A DNA stretch of 64,000 nt from Ensifer sp. IC3342 (GCF_020193655.1 NZ_JADYVE010000021.1:1-64000), one strand, 5' to 3'; counted from the stretch's first letter, positions 1 to 9,201 are shown. Program-made: numbers and translations. The notes: generated by a model from the sequence alone, not told the origin.

Positions 1-101
1 TCAAGATCGTAAGCAATGGAATCTCCGTTCGGCTGCCATTTGCCTACGTCGACGAAGCCGAGGTTCAGGAGGACCTCCGCAGTTAGTTGCGAATCCGTCA
101 T
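1..101 (-). CDS. N-terminus of an unrecognised protein, cut by the window edge
   Basis: Reading leftwards from an ATG at 101, 33 codons stay open to the window edge. The peptide begins MTDSQLTAEVLLNLGFVDVG and continues KWQPNGDSIAYDL. A GGGAGG ribosome binding site sits seven bases before the ATG, which fixes the start. The composition looks like a real globular protein. I have a weak memory of a similar N-terminus in some rhizobial GIY-YIG-type proteins, but the visible part carries no catalytic motif, so no function is assigned. Confidence 0.55.
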   Translation of the reverse strand, partial: MTDSQLTAEVLLNLGFVDVGKWQPNGDSIAYDL

Positions 102-803
102 GCGCAGTTGCCTCCCGATACCGCGGACTTTTTGCGCATGGGCATTCACCGTGTCAACTTTGGCAGACGTGGGCAGGTGCCATTCGCTGAGGGTGAAAAT
201 CGGGGGCCGGAAGCGGACCTTCCGCTGCTAAGGCGGTTATTGCGAAGAGCAGACATCCGAGGCGTCGGTGCAAAGGTTTGAGATCGGCCCGAACCGGACT
301 TCGCACGTCAGGATGCTAAGGTGCAAATCGGGTGGTCTTTTGCCATTGGCCTCTCCGATCGGAACGAGCAACGAGCGCCAATTCCGGACTTCAAGCGGTT
401 CCCCGGAAGCAGACGTTCGATCGGACAACGGAGTCGACCGGGTGCGCGTATCTTCTGCCCGCGCGCCGATGCGCTGCATAGGGGGCAGCATGGCGTGGGA
501 TTTAACGGAGACAGTTGCGGGAACATGTCGTCCTCCGACTCACCCTCTGGTTTTGGAATCACGGATCATCGTTCTTCGAACTGTCGATCCGCGTAGAGAA
601 CCCTGTTGCTGCGCGTCGCTGGGGTGATCGAGGAAGCGTGGGGAGGTGGGCGAGCGCGCAACGACGCCAATAAGGGCCGATGGCGAGCGACTGCGTTTTC
701 CTGTAGACTAGAGCCGGCTAGAAGAGCCGCGCCACGAGCCACCCGAGCGTGCGGAGCGCCGCCGGACGTGGCGCGGAACGGGCTTTTTGCTGGGGAGGGC
801 AGC
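102..803. other. Intergenic stretch with no convincing gene
   Basis: About 700 bases without a supportable gene. Open frames on both strands are short, mutually overlapping and lack ribosome sites or family resemblance. The part from about 190 to 450 repeatedly shows variants of a GCGGAC/TTCCGC-like word (for example near 216, 297 and 387), which looks like degenerated intergenic repeat material. The last part (about 600 to 800) is the leader of the following binding-protein gene. Confidence 0.6.
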
Positions 804-1799
804 ATGAGCTTGAGGCTTGCGGTCTTTCGCCGAATGATCGTGATCATCAGGGTGTCAACGCTGCTGCTTTTGACGCCGCCCTACGCCCCGGCCCAAGACT
901 TGAGCAAGGTTTGGCACATCGGGCTGTGCCATGTCGGCATCGATCATGAGCCACCAGCGTTGCATACGCTTCATCAGGCGCTCAACGAGTTGGGTTACGA
1001 GGACGGCAAGAACCTGCGCTTCGACTGGCGAAATCAGCCGGACCAGGTAGCCGCGGCGGCGACCATGAAGGAATGGGTGACCGCCGGCGTCGATCTCATC
1101 GTCGGCTTCGAGGATCAATGTATTCGCGAGGCCAAGGCGGCGACATCGGATATCCCGATCGTCTTCGTTCACATCTACGATCCTCAGGCGGCAGGCTACA
1201 TTGAGAGTCTCGCACGGCCGGGACGAAACCTGACCGGCCCGGTCTCGAATTTGAGCCTGATCCCGAAGCGGCTGGAGCTACTGAAGCAGATCGATCCGCA
1301 CCTTCAGCGGGTGCTTGTGTTGTTCGACCGAGACGATCCTTACGTGCCAAGAGAGTTGGCGCTCGTGCGCGATGCGGCTGCGGTGCTTGCGGTGGAACTG
1401 ATCGAGCGCGATGCAAAGACCGCAGCCGATGTACGGCGGGTCTTTGCCGGTCTTGAATCTGGCGAGGTCGGCGCAGTGATTGTCGCTTCTCCCGACCTAC
1501 AGACCAACCACCCTCGCCTCATTATCAAGCTCAGTGAAAATGCGCGCTTACCTGTGGCGGGACATCGAAAAGGTTGGGTGGAGTGGGGCGCGCTCCTTTC
1601 TTATGCCCCTGACTTGGCCGTTGCCGGCCCGGTGGCTGCGCGATATATCGATAAGATCCTTAGGGGCGCTAATCCAGCTGAACTGCCAGTCGAAGAGCTT
1701 TCCGAAATCGTGTTCACGCTTAATGTGAGGCGCGCCCGGGAGCTCGGGCTCACGATCCCGCCCGCCGTCTTGCTGCGTGCCGACGAGGTCATCGAGTGA
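804..1799 (+). CDS. ABC transporter substrate-binding protein (COG2984-type)
   Basis: A 331-residue periplasmic binding protein of the uncharacterised ABC sugar/amino-acid-type family. The N-terminus is an export signal: basic start, hydrophobic core VIIRVSTLLLLTPP, cleavage after PAQ near residue 32. The mature part has the family landmarks: HQALNELGYEDGKNLRFDWR near the start, IPIVFVHIYDP in the middle, then GPVSNLSLIPKRLELLKQI and a C-terminal LGLTIPPAVLLRADEVIE. The ATG at 804 follows GGGGAGGG; a longer frame upstream has no such signal. No permease or ATPase gene is adjacent. The stop overlaps the start of the cyclase gene downstream, so the protein may act as the sensing partner of that cyclase, as an inference from coupling only. 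Confidence 0.85.
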   Translation: MSLRLAVFRRMIVIIRVSTLLLLTPPYAPAQDLSKVWHIGLCHVGIDHEPPALHTLHQALNELGYEDGKNLRFDWRNQPDQVAAAATMKEWVTAGVDLIVGFEDQCIREAKAATSDIPIVFVHIYDPQAAGYIESLARPGRNLTGPVSNLSLIPKRLELLKQIDPHLQRVLVLFDRDDPYVPRELALVRDAAAVLAVELIERDAKTAADVRRVFAGLESGEVGAVIVASPDLQTNHPRLIIKLSENARLPVAGHRKGWVEWGALLSYAPDLAVAGPVAARYIDKILRGANPAELPVEELSEIVFTLNVRRARELGLTIPPAVLLRADEVIE

Positions 1800-4285
1800 C
1801 GGCCGCCGGCGAACCTGCGTCTGATGACGCCGGGGACGCGCCACCGCAGGGGCGGCTGCTGCGTAAGTACGCTGCCCTCCTGGCGGCTCTGGTAGCATCG
1901 GCGCTGGTCGTGGCCGGCGCGGTCCAAACCTGGTTTTCCGCTGCCGAGCACCAGGGAGCACTGGTCCGCATCCAGCGCGAGAAGGCCGTCGCAGCCGCGC
2001 AGACGATCGAGCAATTCATCACCGGCATTGAAGGCCAGCTCGGCTGGACCACCCACGTGAGCGCATACGCCGGACAGGAAGGCGCCGAGCGACGCCGGTT
2101 CGACTTCATCCGGCTGCTGCGCCAAGTGCCGGCGATCACCGAGCTCACCTACATCGACGGCGCCGGCCGGGAGCAGCTCCGGATCTCGCGGGTGGCCATG
2201 GACGTGGTCGGTAGCGGCATCGACCGCTCGCAAGAGCCGGCGTTCGCGGCCGCGAAGGCAGAAGGTGCCTGGCGCGGTCCCGTTTACTTCCACAAGGAGT
2301 CCGAGCCCTACATGACCGTCGCCACGGCGGAGTGGCCCAGCGACGGCGGGGTAACGGTAGCCGAGGTCAACCTCAAGTTCATCTGGGACGTGATCTCTAG
2401 GATCGAGGTTGGGCGCAGCGGGCGGGCTTACGTCGTCGACGCGAACGGGCAGTTGATCGCTCACCCGGACATCAGCCTCGTGCTGCGCCGGGCCGCCCTT
2501 ACAGGTCTGCCGCAGGTTGCTGCGGCGCTCGTCGGTGACCCGGCGGACGAGCCGATGAGAGCGCCGGATCCGGAAGGGCGCGAGGGGCTCAGCACCCACG
2601 CGCGAATTGCACCGCTCGGCTGGCTCGTCTTCGTCGATCTGCCGGTGGACGAGGCATACCAGCCGCTCTACGCCTCGATAGTGCGCACCGGCGGACTGGT
2701 GCTGGTCGGCGTGCTCCTGGCAGCGCTCGCGGGCCTGATGCTCGCCCGCCGCATGACCGGGCCGATCCGGCGCCTGCAGGAAGGGGCGGCGAAGATCGGC
2801 GGCGGTGAGCTCACCGACCGGATCGACATCCGGACCGGCGACGAGCTCGAGGCGCTCGCCGGCGAGTTCAACCGCATGGCGGTGCGACTGCAGGACTCCT
2901 ATGCCAGCCTCGAGCTCAAAGTCGAAGAACGGACACGCGAGCTCGCGTCGGCCCGACAGCGCCTGATCGACGCCATCGAGAGTATCTCCGAGGGCTTTGC
3001 GTTTTACGATGCGGAGGACCGGCTCCAGCTTCGTAACAGCCGATACAAGGAACTGCTCTACGGCGGTACCGACATTGAGATCGAGCCCGGCACACCGTTC
3101 GCAGCTATTGTCCGTCGCGCGGTGGAGGTCGGGCTGATCCGGGAGGCGCGCGACGATCCGGAAGGCTACATTGCGCGGCGGTTGGCGCAGCATCGGAAAC
3201 CCGGCCCGCCGACTTTGCAGCACCGGGCCGATGGCCGCTGGATCCTGATCTCCGAGCGGCGGGTCGCCGGCGGCGGCACGGCCGCGGTCTATACCGACAT
3301 CACCGAGCTCAAGCAGCACGAGATGGAGTTAGAGGCAGCCAACCGGCGCACCGAGGAGGCAGCCAAGCAGATCAGCCAGAAGCACCGGGAGCTGGAGGCG
3401 CTTTCTAATAAGCTCGCCAAGTATCTCTCACCCCAGGTCTACGCCTCGATCTTCGCGGGCAAGCAGGAGGTTAAGCTTATCAGCCAGCGTAAGAAGCTCA
3501 CCGTGTTCTTCTCCGATCTCATCGGGTTCACGGAGATGACCGACCAGATGGAGTCGGAGGACGTGACCCAGCTGCTCAATCAGTATCTGACGGAAATGTC
3601 GCGCATCGCGCTCGAGCACGGCGCCACGGTCGACAAATACGTGGGTGACGCCCTCATGATCTTCTTCGGCGATCCCGAAAGCCGGGGTGTGAAGGAGGAT
3701 GCACTCGCCTGCGTGCGGATGGCCATCGCCATGCAGAAACGGATGCAGGATCTGAGCGCTCTCTGGCGCGACGCGGGCGTTGAAAAGCCGTTCTGCTGCC
3801 GGATCGGCATTCATACCGGCTATTGCACGGTCGGCAATTTCGGCAGCGAGGACCGCATGGACTACACGATCATCGGCGGGGCGGTGAACCTCGCCTCCCG
3901 ACTTGAGCACGAGGCGCCCGAGGGCGGCATCCTGATCTCGTTCGAGACTTATGCACACGTGAAGGATGAGATTCACTGCGAGGAGAAGGGGCCCATTCGG
4001 CTACGCGGGGTCGGCCATCCGGTCGCTGCGTTTCACGTTATTGAACTGCACAAGTACCCAAAGGAAGGCCACGAGCATCTTCGCGTTGAGTCGCCGCATC
4101 TCAAGCTTGATCTCGATCCTGCGCAGATGTCGGCTGAGGAGCGCATGCAGGCCGCTGCACGCCTGAAGGAAGCGCTGAAGCATCTGTTGCATCCAGACAA
4201 AGCGGAACGTCTCCGTCTGGACGCGCCGGTCGAAGAAACTCCTCAAAGCGGGCGAGATGCCCGTCGGGAAACCAGTTCCGAGTGA
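1796..4285 (+). CDS. Membrane adenylate/guanylate cyclase with Cache, HAMP and PAS domains
   Basis: An 829-residue class III nucleotide cyclase that should make cAMP or cGMP in response to an external signal. In order: a membrane segment near residues 25-46, a periplasmic Cache-type sensor (about 50-290), a second membrane segment (about 300-318), a HAMP domain (about 318-370), a short coiled coil, a PAS-like domain (about 390-505), a second coil, and the catalytic domain from about 565 to 745. The catalytic part shows the metal-binding aspartates in FFSDLIGFTEMTD and KYVGDALMIFFGDP. The start is GTG, sharing GTGA with the upstream stop, so the two genes are translationally coupled. The last 80 residues form a charged tail. 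Whether ATP or GTP is used cannot be read safely. Confidence 0.9.
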   Translation: MTAAGEPASDDAGDAPPQGRLLRKYAALLAALVASALVVAGAVQTWFSAAEHQGALVRIQREKAVAAAQTIEQFITGIEGQLGWTTHVSAYAGQEGAERRRFDFIRLLRQVPAITELTYIDGAGREQLRISRVAMDVVGSGIDRSQEPAFAAAKAEGAWRGPVYFHKESEPYMTVATAEWPSDGGVTVAEVNLKFIWDVISRIEVGRSGRAYVVDANGQLIAHPDISLVLRRAALTGLPQVAAALVGDPADEPMRAPDPEGREGLSTHARIAPLGWLVFVDLPVDEAYQPLYASIVRTGGLVLVGVLLAALAGLMLARRMTGPIRRLQEGAAKIGGGELTDRIDIRTGDELEALAGEFNRMAVRLQDSYASLELKVEERTRELASARQRLIDAIESISEGFAFYDAEDRLQLRNSRYKELLYGGTDIEIEPGTPFAAIVRRAVEVGLIREARDDPEGYIARRLAQHRKPGPPTLQHRADGRWILISERRVAGGGTAAVYTDITELKQHEMELEAANRRTEEAAKQISQKHRELEALSNKLAKYLSPQVYASIFAGKQEVKLISQRKKLTVFFSDLIGFTEMTDQMESEDVTQLLNQYLTEMSRIALEHGATVDKYVGDALMIFFGDPESRGVKEDALACVRMAIAMQKRMQDLSALWRDAGVEKPFCCRIGIHTGYCTVGNFGSEDRMDYTIIGGAVNLASRLEHEAPEGGILISFETYAHVKDEIHCEEKGPIRLRGVGHPVAAFHVIELHKYPKEGHEHLRVESPHLKLDLDPAQMSAEERMQAAARLKEALKHLLHPDKAERLRLDAPVEETPQSGRDARRETSSE

Positions 4286-5099
4286 GGTTGCTCACCGCCG
4301 CCAGGTCGAACTGCGCGCGTGCCCGGAAAAAGCCAAGGGCATGGCCCACGACCACAGAATTGGAGCCCCATCCCTCGCTTGCTCCTCGAGCGGACCGTTT
4401 CCCGGCACATCTGCGTGTCTGAGACCGCTCGGCTGGCGCGCTAAACCGGGATAGCCTCAGGAATGACTGCTCCGGCCAATGTCGGCTTCCAAGAAGAGAA
4501 TTCGATTCCGGAAGGTCTCGAAAGGGTCAAGGATTGCCAGACACCCTCTTCGAGGGAACGGCAGCAACGGGTCGAACTTTGCAAACCGGCCCCAGGCTTC
4601 CGCGAACGGCAGCTTCCGGGAAAGCCGTTCAGGCCGCCGAGCGACCGGGATGAGGGGCGCAAAGCGGCCGCCATGACTTTGCCCTTGAGACTCTGCATTG
4701 GGTCGAAGAGAGCTCGTTCTTCACGAGCTCTGTCCACAGCTTGTTACGAGGATGTTCACGTTCTGGGCCAAACCAATGGACGTCGCGCGGCTCTGCATGG
4801 CGAATGAGCGCCTCGACCAATCCGCGTACCGGTGGCTCTTGGGGGTTCCCGAACATAAAGTCACACGCGTCCGGGCCGAGGCCACGGCCCTCGACGAACT
4901 GCCGCCCGAAGGCGATGATCACCCGTTTCTCCTCGCAGGTGCCTCGACCCCGGTTGGAGACCCGTCAAACCGGCCGCTGATGCGGGTTGCGTGATCCCCT
5001 CCGTTTTCCCCTGGGTTTATCCACAAATCGCTCTACCTGCTTAATGAAACCACGCGGGCGCAATTTCATCCATCTTGCACGGGAGTTCAGCGGGCGGGC
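4286..5099. other. 814-base intergenic region, no gene recognised
   Basis: No frame here has both a ribosome site and family resemblance. A minus-strand frame around 4700-4922 reads like a protein in places, but it has no recognised homologue and overlaps the dispersed repeat at 4717-4758. The stretch directly before the permease gene (about 5010-5090) is AT-richer and could hold its promoter. Confidence 0.5.
4717..4758 (+). repeat. 42-base direct repeat, copy A
   Basis: The 42 bases match 7174-7215 at 36 of 42 positions in the same orientation; both begin TTCTTCACGAG and end GAGGATGTTCA. The two copies bracket the PerM-type permease gene. Flanks outside the 42 bases diverge. It may be a dispersed intergenic repeat or the scar of a duplication or insertion. 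Confidence 0.6.
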
Positions 5100-7049
5100 A
5101 TGAGCGAGGAAAGCAACAGGGGCTACGGCTCGGGATCGATAGCCGCAGCACAGCCGTCCAAGCTTCCAACGCTCGCTGCGATGGCTGCCGCGGTCGCTGT
5201 CCTCTATTTCGCCCGGGCCGTATTCCTGCCCTTGGCCGTTGCCATCCTGCTCACCTTTGCGCTGGCACCCGTCGTCTCGAACCTCAGGAGAGTCGGTTTG
5301 CCGCGCATGCCCGCCGTGATCGTCAGCGTGACTGCGGCCTTTCTCTCACTCTCGATCTTCAGCGCCGTCGTGGCGATGCAGGTCAGCGAGGTCGCGCAGA
5401 ACCTCCCCACCTACCAGTACAACATCGTCGAAAAGATCAGGGCCCTGAAAGAGGCGGAATCGGAAAACAGCGTGATCGATCGGCTCGGCCGTTTCGTGGA
5501 GCGGATCGGGACCGAACTCAGTCGGTCGGAACCTCAAGCCAGACCTTCTTCCGAGGCGCAGCCGCCACCGAAGCCGCTTCTGGTGGAGATCTTCTCGCCT
5601 CAGCGCCCCATCGAAATACTGAGGAATATTGTCAATCCGCTCGTTGGACCTTTGGCCACCACCGGTCTCATCATCATCGTCGTCATCTTCATGCTTCTTG
5701 AACGGGAAGATCTAAGGGATCGTTTCATCCGCCTCGTGGGCTACGGAGACCTCCACCGCACGACGCAAGCCCTCCAGGATGCCGGCTCTCGCGTCGGCCA
5801 GTACCTGCTCATGCAGCTGGTGGTGAATATCACCTATGGGATACCGCTCGCTGCCGGTCTCTGGGTGCTTGGCATACCCAATGCGGTCCTGTGGGGCATG
5901 CTGGCAATCGTCCTCAGGTTCGTGCCCTATATCGGCCCGATCATCGCCGCGCTCGTTCCCTTGTTCCTGGCCTTTTCCGTGGCGCCGGGTTGGAGCGTGC
6001 TGCTCTGGACGGCAGCTCTGTTCATTCTCCTCGAAATTCTCAGCAACAATGTCGTGGAGCCCTGGCTTTACGCTTCGCGCACGGGCCTGTCACCGCTTGC
6101 GATCATCGTGGCGGCAATCTTCTGGGCCTGGCTTTGGGGACCCGTCGGGCTGGTGCTTTCAACGCCGCTGACCGTTTGCCTCGTTGTTCTCGGCCGCCAT
6201 GTTCCCCAGTTCGAGTTCTTCGAAATCCTGTTCGGGAACGAGCCGGTACTCGATCCCAAGGAACGGCTCTATCAGCGCCTGCTCGCGGGCGACCCCGACG
6301 AGGCGACCGACAATGCCGAGGAGATGCTCGAGGAGAAGTATCTCGTTGAATTCTACGACACCGTCGCCATTCCGGCGCTCCTGCTCGCAGAACGGGATCG
6401 CGCCCGAAAGGCGATGACGCAAGCGCAGCTGGAGCAGGTCGCCGAGAGCGGGCACGTGCTCGTCGCCAATCTTCAAGAAATCGCCAGCGAAGAAGAGGAG
6501 GAAGAGGAGGACGACAACGCCGACGGTTCAGAAGAAGACGACCAGCCAGACGACTACGAGTTGCCGGACGGCGACGGGAAATCCGTTCTATGCATCGGGG
6601 GAAGGGGCGATCTGGACGACGTGGCAGCCTCGATGTTGGCGCAGGTCGTCACGATCCAGGGCGCCGAGGCTCAATCGGCCAGCTACCGGGACCTGAAACT
6701 CAGCAATATCAGGACTCTGGCGTTGGAGGGCCGCTCCGCGGCCATCATAGGCTTTCTCAATCAGGATTCCAGGAGGCATGCCAAGTTTATCGTGCGCCGG
6801 CTGAAGCGTTTGACGCCGGCGGCGCGCATCGGCGTCGCATTCTGGCGGGAGAACCGGGAAGGAGCGTCCGATGGAAAGGCACAGCTCATCGAAGAGTTGC
6901 AGGCGGATTTCGTAGCCTTTTCGATCGTCGATGCGGCGCGCGAAAGCCTTTCCGAAGGGGAAGCGCGACCCATAAAGGCGGCGCGCATGAGGATCGTTCC
7001 CCGCTCCGCTACCCGCAGGGCGGGCACGCAAAGCAAGGAAAAGGCCTAG
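5100..7049 (+). CDS. AI-2E/PerM-family permease with extended C-terminal domain
   Basis: A 649-residue inner-membrane protein. Residues 1-370 are the PerM/AI-2E transporter domain: paired N-terminal helices (AVAVLYFARAVFLPLAVAIL), a soluble insert near 110-170, and the conserved core with LRFVPYIGPIIAALVPLFLA, LEILSNNVVEPWLYA and GLSPLAIIVAAIFWAWLWG. Typical members are about 350 residues. The remaining 280 residues contain a very acidic linker (a run of glutamates and aspartates near 460-485) and a soluble Rossmann-like segment starting SVLCIGGRGDLDDVAASMLA. Similar extensions are known in rhizobial relatives. The transported substrate is unknown. The ribosome site before the ATG is weak. 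Confidence 0.85.
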   Translation: MSEESNRGYGSGSIAAAQPSKLPTLAAMAAAVAVLYFARAVFLPLAVAILLTFALAPVVSNLRRVGLPRMPAVIVSVTAAFLSLSIFSAVVAMQVSEVAQNLPTYQYNIVEKIRALKEAESENSVIDRLGRFVERIGTELSRSEPQARPSSEAQPPPKPLLVEIFSPQRPIEILRNIVNPLVGPLATTGLIIIVVIFMLLEREDLRDRFIRLVGYGDLHRTTQALQDAGSRVGQYLLMQLVVNITYGIPLAAGLWVLGIPNAVLWGMLAIVLRFVPYIGPIIAALVPLFLAFSVAPGWSVLLWTAALFILLEILSNNVVEPWLYASRTGLSPLAIIVAAIFWAWLWGPVGLVLSTPLTVCLVVLGRHVPQFEFFEILFGNEPVLDPKERLYQRLLAGDPDEATDNAEEMLEEKYLVEFYDTVAIPALLLAERDRARKAMTQAQLEQVAESGHVLVANLQEIASEEEEEEEDDNADGSEEDDQPDDYELPDGDGKSVLCIGGRGDLDDVAASMLAQVVTIQGAEAQSASYRDLKLSNIRTLALEGRSAAIIGFLNQDSRRHAKFIVRRLKRLTPAARIGVAFWRENREGASDGKAQLIEELQADFVAFSIVDAARESLSEGEARPIKAARMRIVPRSATRRAGTQSKEKA

Positions 7050-7173
7050 GGGGGTCCGCTTCCGAGCGGACGCGAATGGGTTATCGGGTTCGCAATCAGG
7101 GAGAGGCAAAAGGCGCACGAAGCCAGTCAGCGTGATCGCCACCTGATGACCGTCTTGGACCCGAAGGAAGCCA

Positions 7174-7215
7174 TTCTTCACGAGGCCTGTGCACGGCTTG
7201 TTGTGAGGATGTTCA
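7174..7215 (+). repeat. 42-base direct repeat, copy B
   Basis: Second copy of the repeat at 4717-4758 (36 of 42 identical), 125 bases beyond the permease stop codon. On the minus strand both copies would encode a similar short peptide (EHPRNKLWTELVKN and EHPHNKPCTGLVKN), but no complete gene surrounds them. Confidence 0.6.
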
Positions 7216-7244
7216 AAATCTACCAACTGGAACAGCGATTCAGA

Positions 7245-7586
7245 TCAGGCCCTGCTCTTGGGGGGCCGCCGACCAAACAGTGTCAGGAATAAAGCTCCAA
7301 GAACACCGGAGCCGATCGACCCCATCAAGATTCCGATCTTCACATGATCCTGAACGCTCGGATCTTTGAAAGCAAGCAGTCCGATGAACAGGGACATCGT
7401 AAAGCCAATACCGCAAAGAAAGGCAGTGCCCGCCATCTGACCCCAGCTCTCTTGGGCCGGGAGATGCGCAAGACCGAGGTTCACGAGCAGAGCGACGGTC
7501 CCCAAGACCCCGACCAGCTTTCCAAGCATCAGCCCAACCGCAACACCCATGGTGAGCGGCTCGGCAAGCATGGCCGTCGACCACAA
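7245..7586 (-). pseudogene. nhaA: NhaA Na+/H+ antiporter, C-terminal fragment
   Basis: The 113-residue frame matches only the end of NhaA, the inner-membrane sodium/proton antiporter of about 390 residues. Recognisable parts are GVAVGLMLGKLVGVLGTVAL and GTAFLCGIGFTMSLFIGLLA. Everything upstream of the TM9-10 region is gone: the sequence beyond 7586 belongs to an unrelated DUF4336 fragment on the other strand. The first ATG is merely an internal methionine. The product would lack the ion-binding aspartates of the central helices, so this is a dead remnant. Confidence 0.85.
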
Positions 7587-7738
7587 CTTGCAGGAGATGC
7601 CGCCTCAATATTGGCAGCGCGACCTGGACCAGGCGCTATTTCCGGGCGGCTACTTCAAGGAGTTTATCTTCTTCCACCGCTCATCAAGGACGCTGATCGT
7701 CGCGGACACCATCATCAACCTCGAACTGGACAAGATCG
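7579..7738 (+). pseudogene. DUF4336-family protein fragment
   Basis: About 50 residues, including PPQYWQRDLDQALF and FKEFIFFHRSSRTLIVADTI, match the middle of DUF4336 proteins (metallo-beta-lactamase-like, function unknown, about 230-250 residues). The match begins at the NhaA junction and ends at about 7738, where a minus-strand TPR remnant starts. The frame stays open by chance to 8226 but the later residues resemble nothing. Confidence 0.7.
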
Positions 7739-7739
7739 C

Positions 7740-8520
7740 GGCCGCCTGGGTAGCCGCATGGCCAGCTTCCAGTGCCTGCTCCTGCGGACAGCAATACAGC
7801 ATCGTATGGGCAATTTGTGCGGCGTTCGCTACCTCGATACGGCCCAGGCCACGGCGACGGCACAGTTCGACACATGAGCGGAGCCGGTCATGGGCACTGA
7901 TCATGCGGCCGCGCATGTACTCAGCATCGCCGCAGCGCTTCAGCCTCAAGCTCCGCCAAACCAAGCTGATTTGCCAGCCCAAGGCTCTTGCTATGCTCCT
8001 TGAGGCAACCCTCGACGTTGCCGCGCGGGAAGTAGAGATTGCCGCGCAGAAAGTGAATGTGGGCCTGCTCGTGAGTCAGTTGCTGTCTGACTGCAACCGC
8101 TTCGGCGCGCTCAAGGTCGGCGAATGCACCGTCGAGGTCATCGATCACGTCTTGACTGAAGCGCGGCCGATCCATGCTCGGCATCGTTCGGCATCGTCGC
8201 ACGCAGCGTCTAGCGTACCTTCGTAGGCACGCTCAGCGTCGGGCATGGCACCGAGGTCATGCAGAATCTCGCCGTGGAAGCATTCGAGGGTGAATCGATC
8301 GGTCCGATTGGACGCCAGCGCCAGTCCCCGCTCGACGAGGCAAAGCGCCGCCTCGTATCGATAGTCGGTTGCCTGAGATCTCGCCGCATTCCGCGGTGCT
8401 GTAAAAGGTCATCAAGAGCCACAAGGGCTCGCAAAGAGACCCGAGGCGCCCCCAATCCATGCCGGCACAGCACGCCGCATCGAGCATCCATGCCGCGATC
8501 GCCGTCACAACGCCGGGCAT
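7740..8520 (-). pseudogene. TPR-repeat tail of an adenylate-cyclase/ATPase-type protein, decayed
   Basis: Three minus-strand frames together spell the C-terminal tetratricopeptide region of the large cyclase/AAA-ATPase regulators common in rhizobia: LALASNRTDRFTLECFHGEI, then VIDDLDGAFADLERAEAVAV, then GDAEYMRGRMISAHDRLRSC. At least two frameshifts separate them (one near 8170, one near 7925), and no cyclase or ATPase domain lies upstream. It is a dead fragment of about 260 residues from a protein that is normally over 1,000 residues long. Confidence 0.7.
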
Positions 8521-8651
8521 GACCTCAACGTGGACAAACTGACCCTTCTTACGGTTCTCGCTATAGTGCAGCCGCAGACGACGACCGAAATAGGGATGCC
8601 AACGATAGTGGACGACAACCTCTCGCCCGACATGGGCAGAATGTTCGGTAG

Positions 8652-8870
8652 ATGGCTCTCGGAAGAAAGAATTATCTCTTTAGCGGCTCAGACGCCGGCG
8701 GTGAGCGGGCCGCCGTCATCTACACCATCGTCGAGACCTGCAAAATGGGCGGCATCAACCCGCACGCCTATCTCGCCGACATCATCAATCGCATCGCCGA
8801 CCACCCCGCGAACAGGATCGACGAACTCCTTCCGTGGAACTGGTCTCCCCAAATCATAGTGTCCACTTAA
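8652..8870 (+). mobile_element. IS66-family transposase (TnpC), C-terminal remnant
   Basis: Seventy-two residues match the very end of IS66 TnpC: GRKNYLFSGSDAGGERAAVI and IADHPANRIDELLPWNW. A stop codon directly precedes the first ATG and the catalytic DDE region is absent, so the element cannot move by itself. It ends at a perfect 12-base inverted repeat (8856-8888). Confidence 0.85.
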
Positions 8871-8888
8871 ATCCACAGTGGACACTAT
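8856..8888. repeat. Perfect inverted repeat, 12-base arms
   Basis: ATAGTGTCCACT (8856-8867) and AGTGGACACTAT (8877-8888) are exact reverse complements separated by nine bases. The repeat covers the stop codon of the IS66 remnant. It could be two abutted ends of an insertion element, or a hairpin. Confidence 0.6.
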
Positions 8889-8944
8889 CCGATTCCAGAC
8901 CGAACGCTATCCGGCGGTCGTCACGCCACGCTTACAGACAATCG

Positions 8945-9196
8945 GTGCAAGCATTCAGCCTCGGATGGCAGCTCAAAGCCAAATGCGCCTACAGCAAGCG
9001 CGACGGAATGAAGTCTATTCGTCAATGCACCTGGAGCTACGACCTGGACATGCTCACGTTAGTGGCAACGCGGGGGCGCGACTTTCCCCTATCGATGGTC
9101 GCCAGTCGGCTGAGGTGTCCCAGATGCGGCTCGCGAGTGGTTTCCGTCGTGGTCATGCCGCCCTCTGAAAAAGATAGACGGCGAGGGGCGGCCTAG
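8945..9196 (+). CDS. Small protein with a C-terminal CPRCG zinc-binding motif
   Basis: The peptide around LKAKCAYSKRDGMKSIRQC, ATRGRDFPLSMVASRL and RCPRCGSRVVSVVV reads as a genuine small rhizobial protein with four cysteines suited to one zinc ion. I recognise the general type (hypothetical zinc-ribbon-like) but no function. The start is uncertain: GTG at 8945 gives 83 residues, while the open frame extends further upstream into the insertion remnant, so the true N-terminus may have been lost. A strong hairpin terminator follows at 9202. Confidence 0.5.
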   Translation: MQAFSLGWQLKAKCAYSKRDGMKSIRQCTWSYDLDMLTLVATRGRDFPLSMVASRLRCPRCGSRVVSVVVMPPSEKDRRRGAA

Positions 9197-9201
9197 CCTA
9201 T

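Noticed and set aside
1601..3319. Long minus-strand frame opposite the cyclase gene
   Set aside because: Mirror of a GC-rich real gene; composition rich in R, P and H and no family features.
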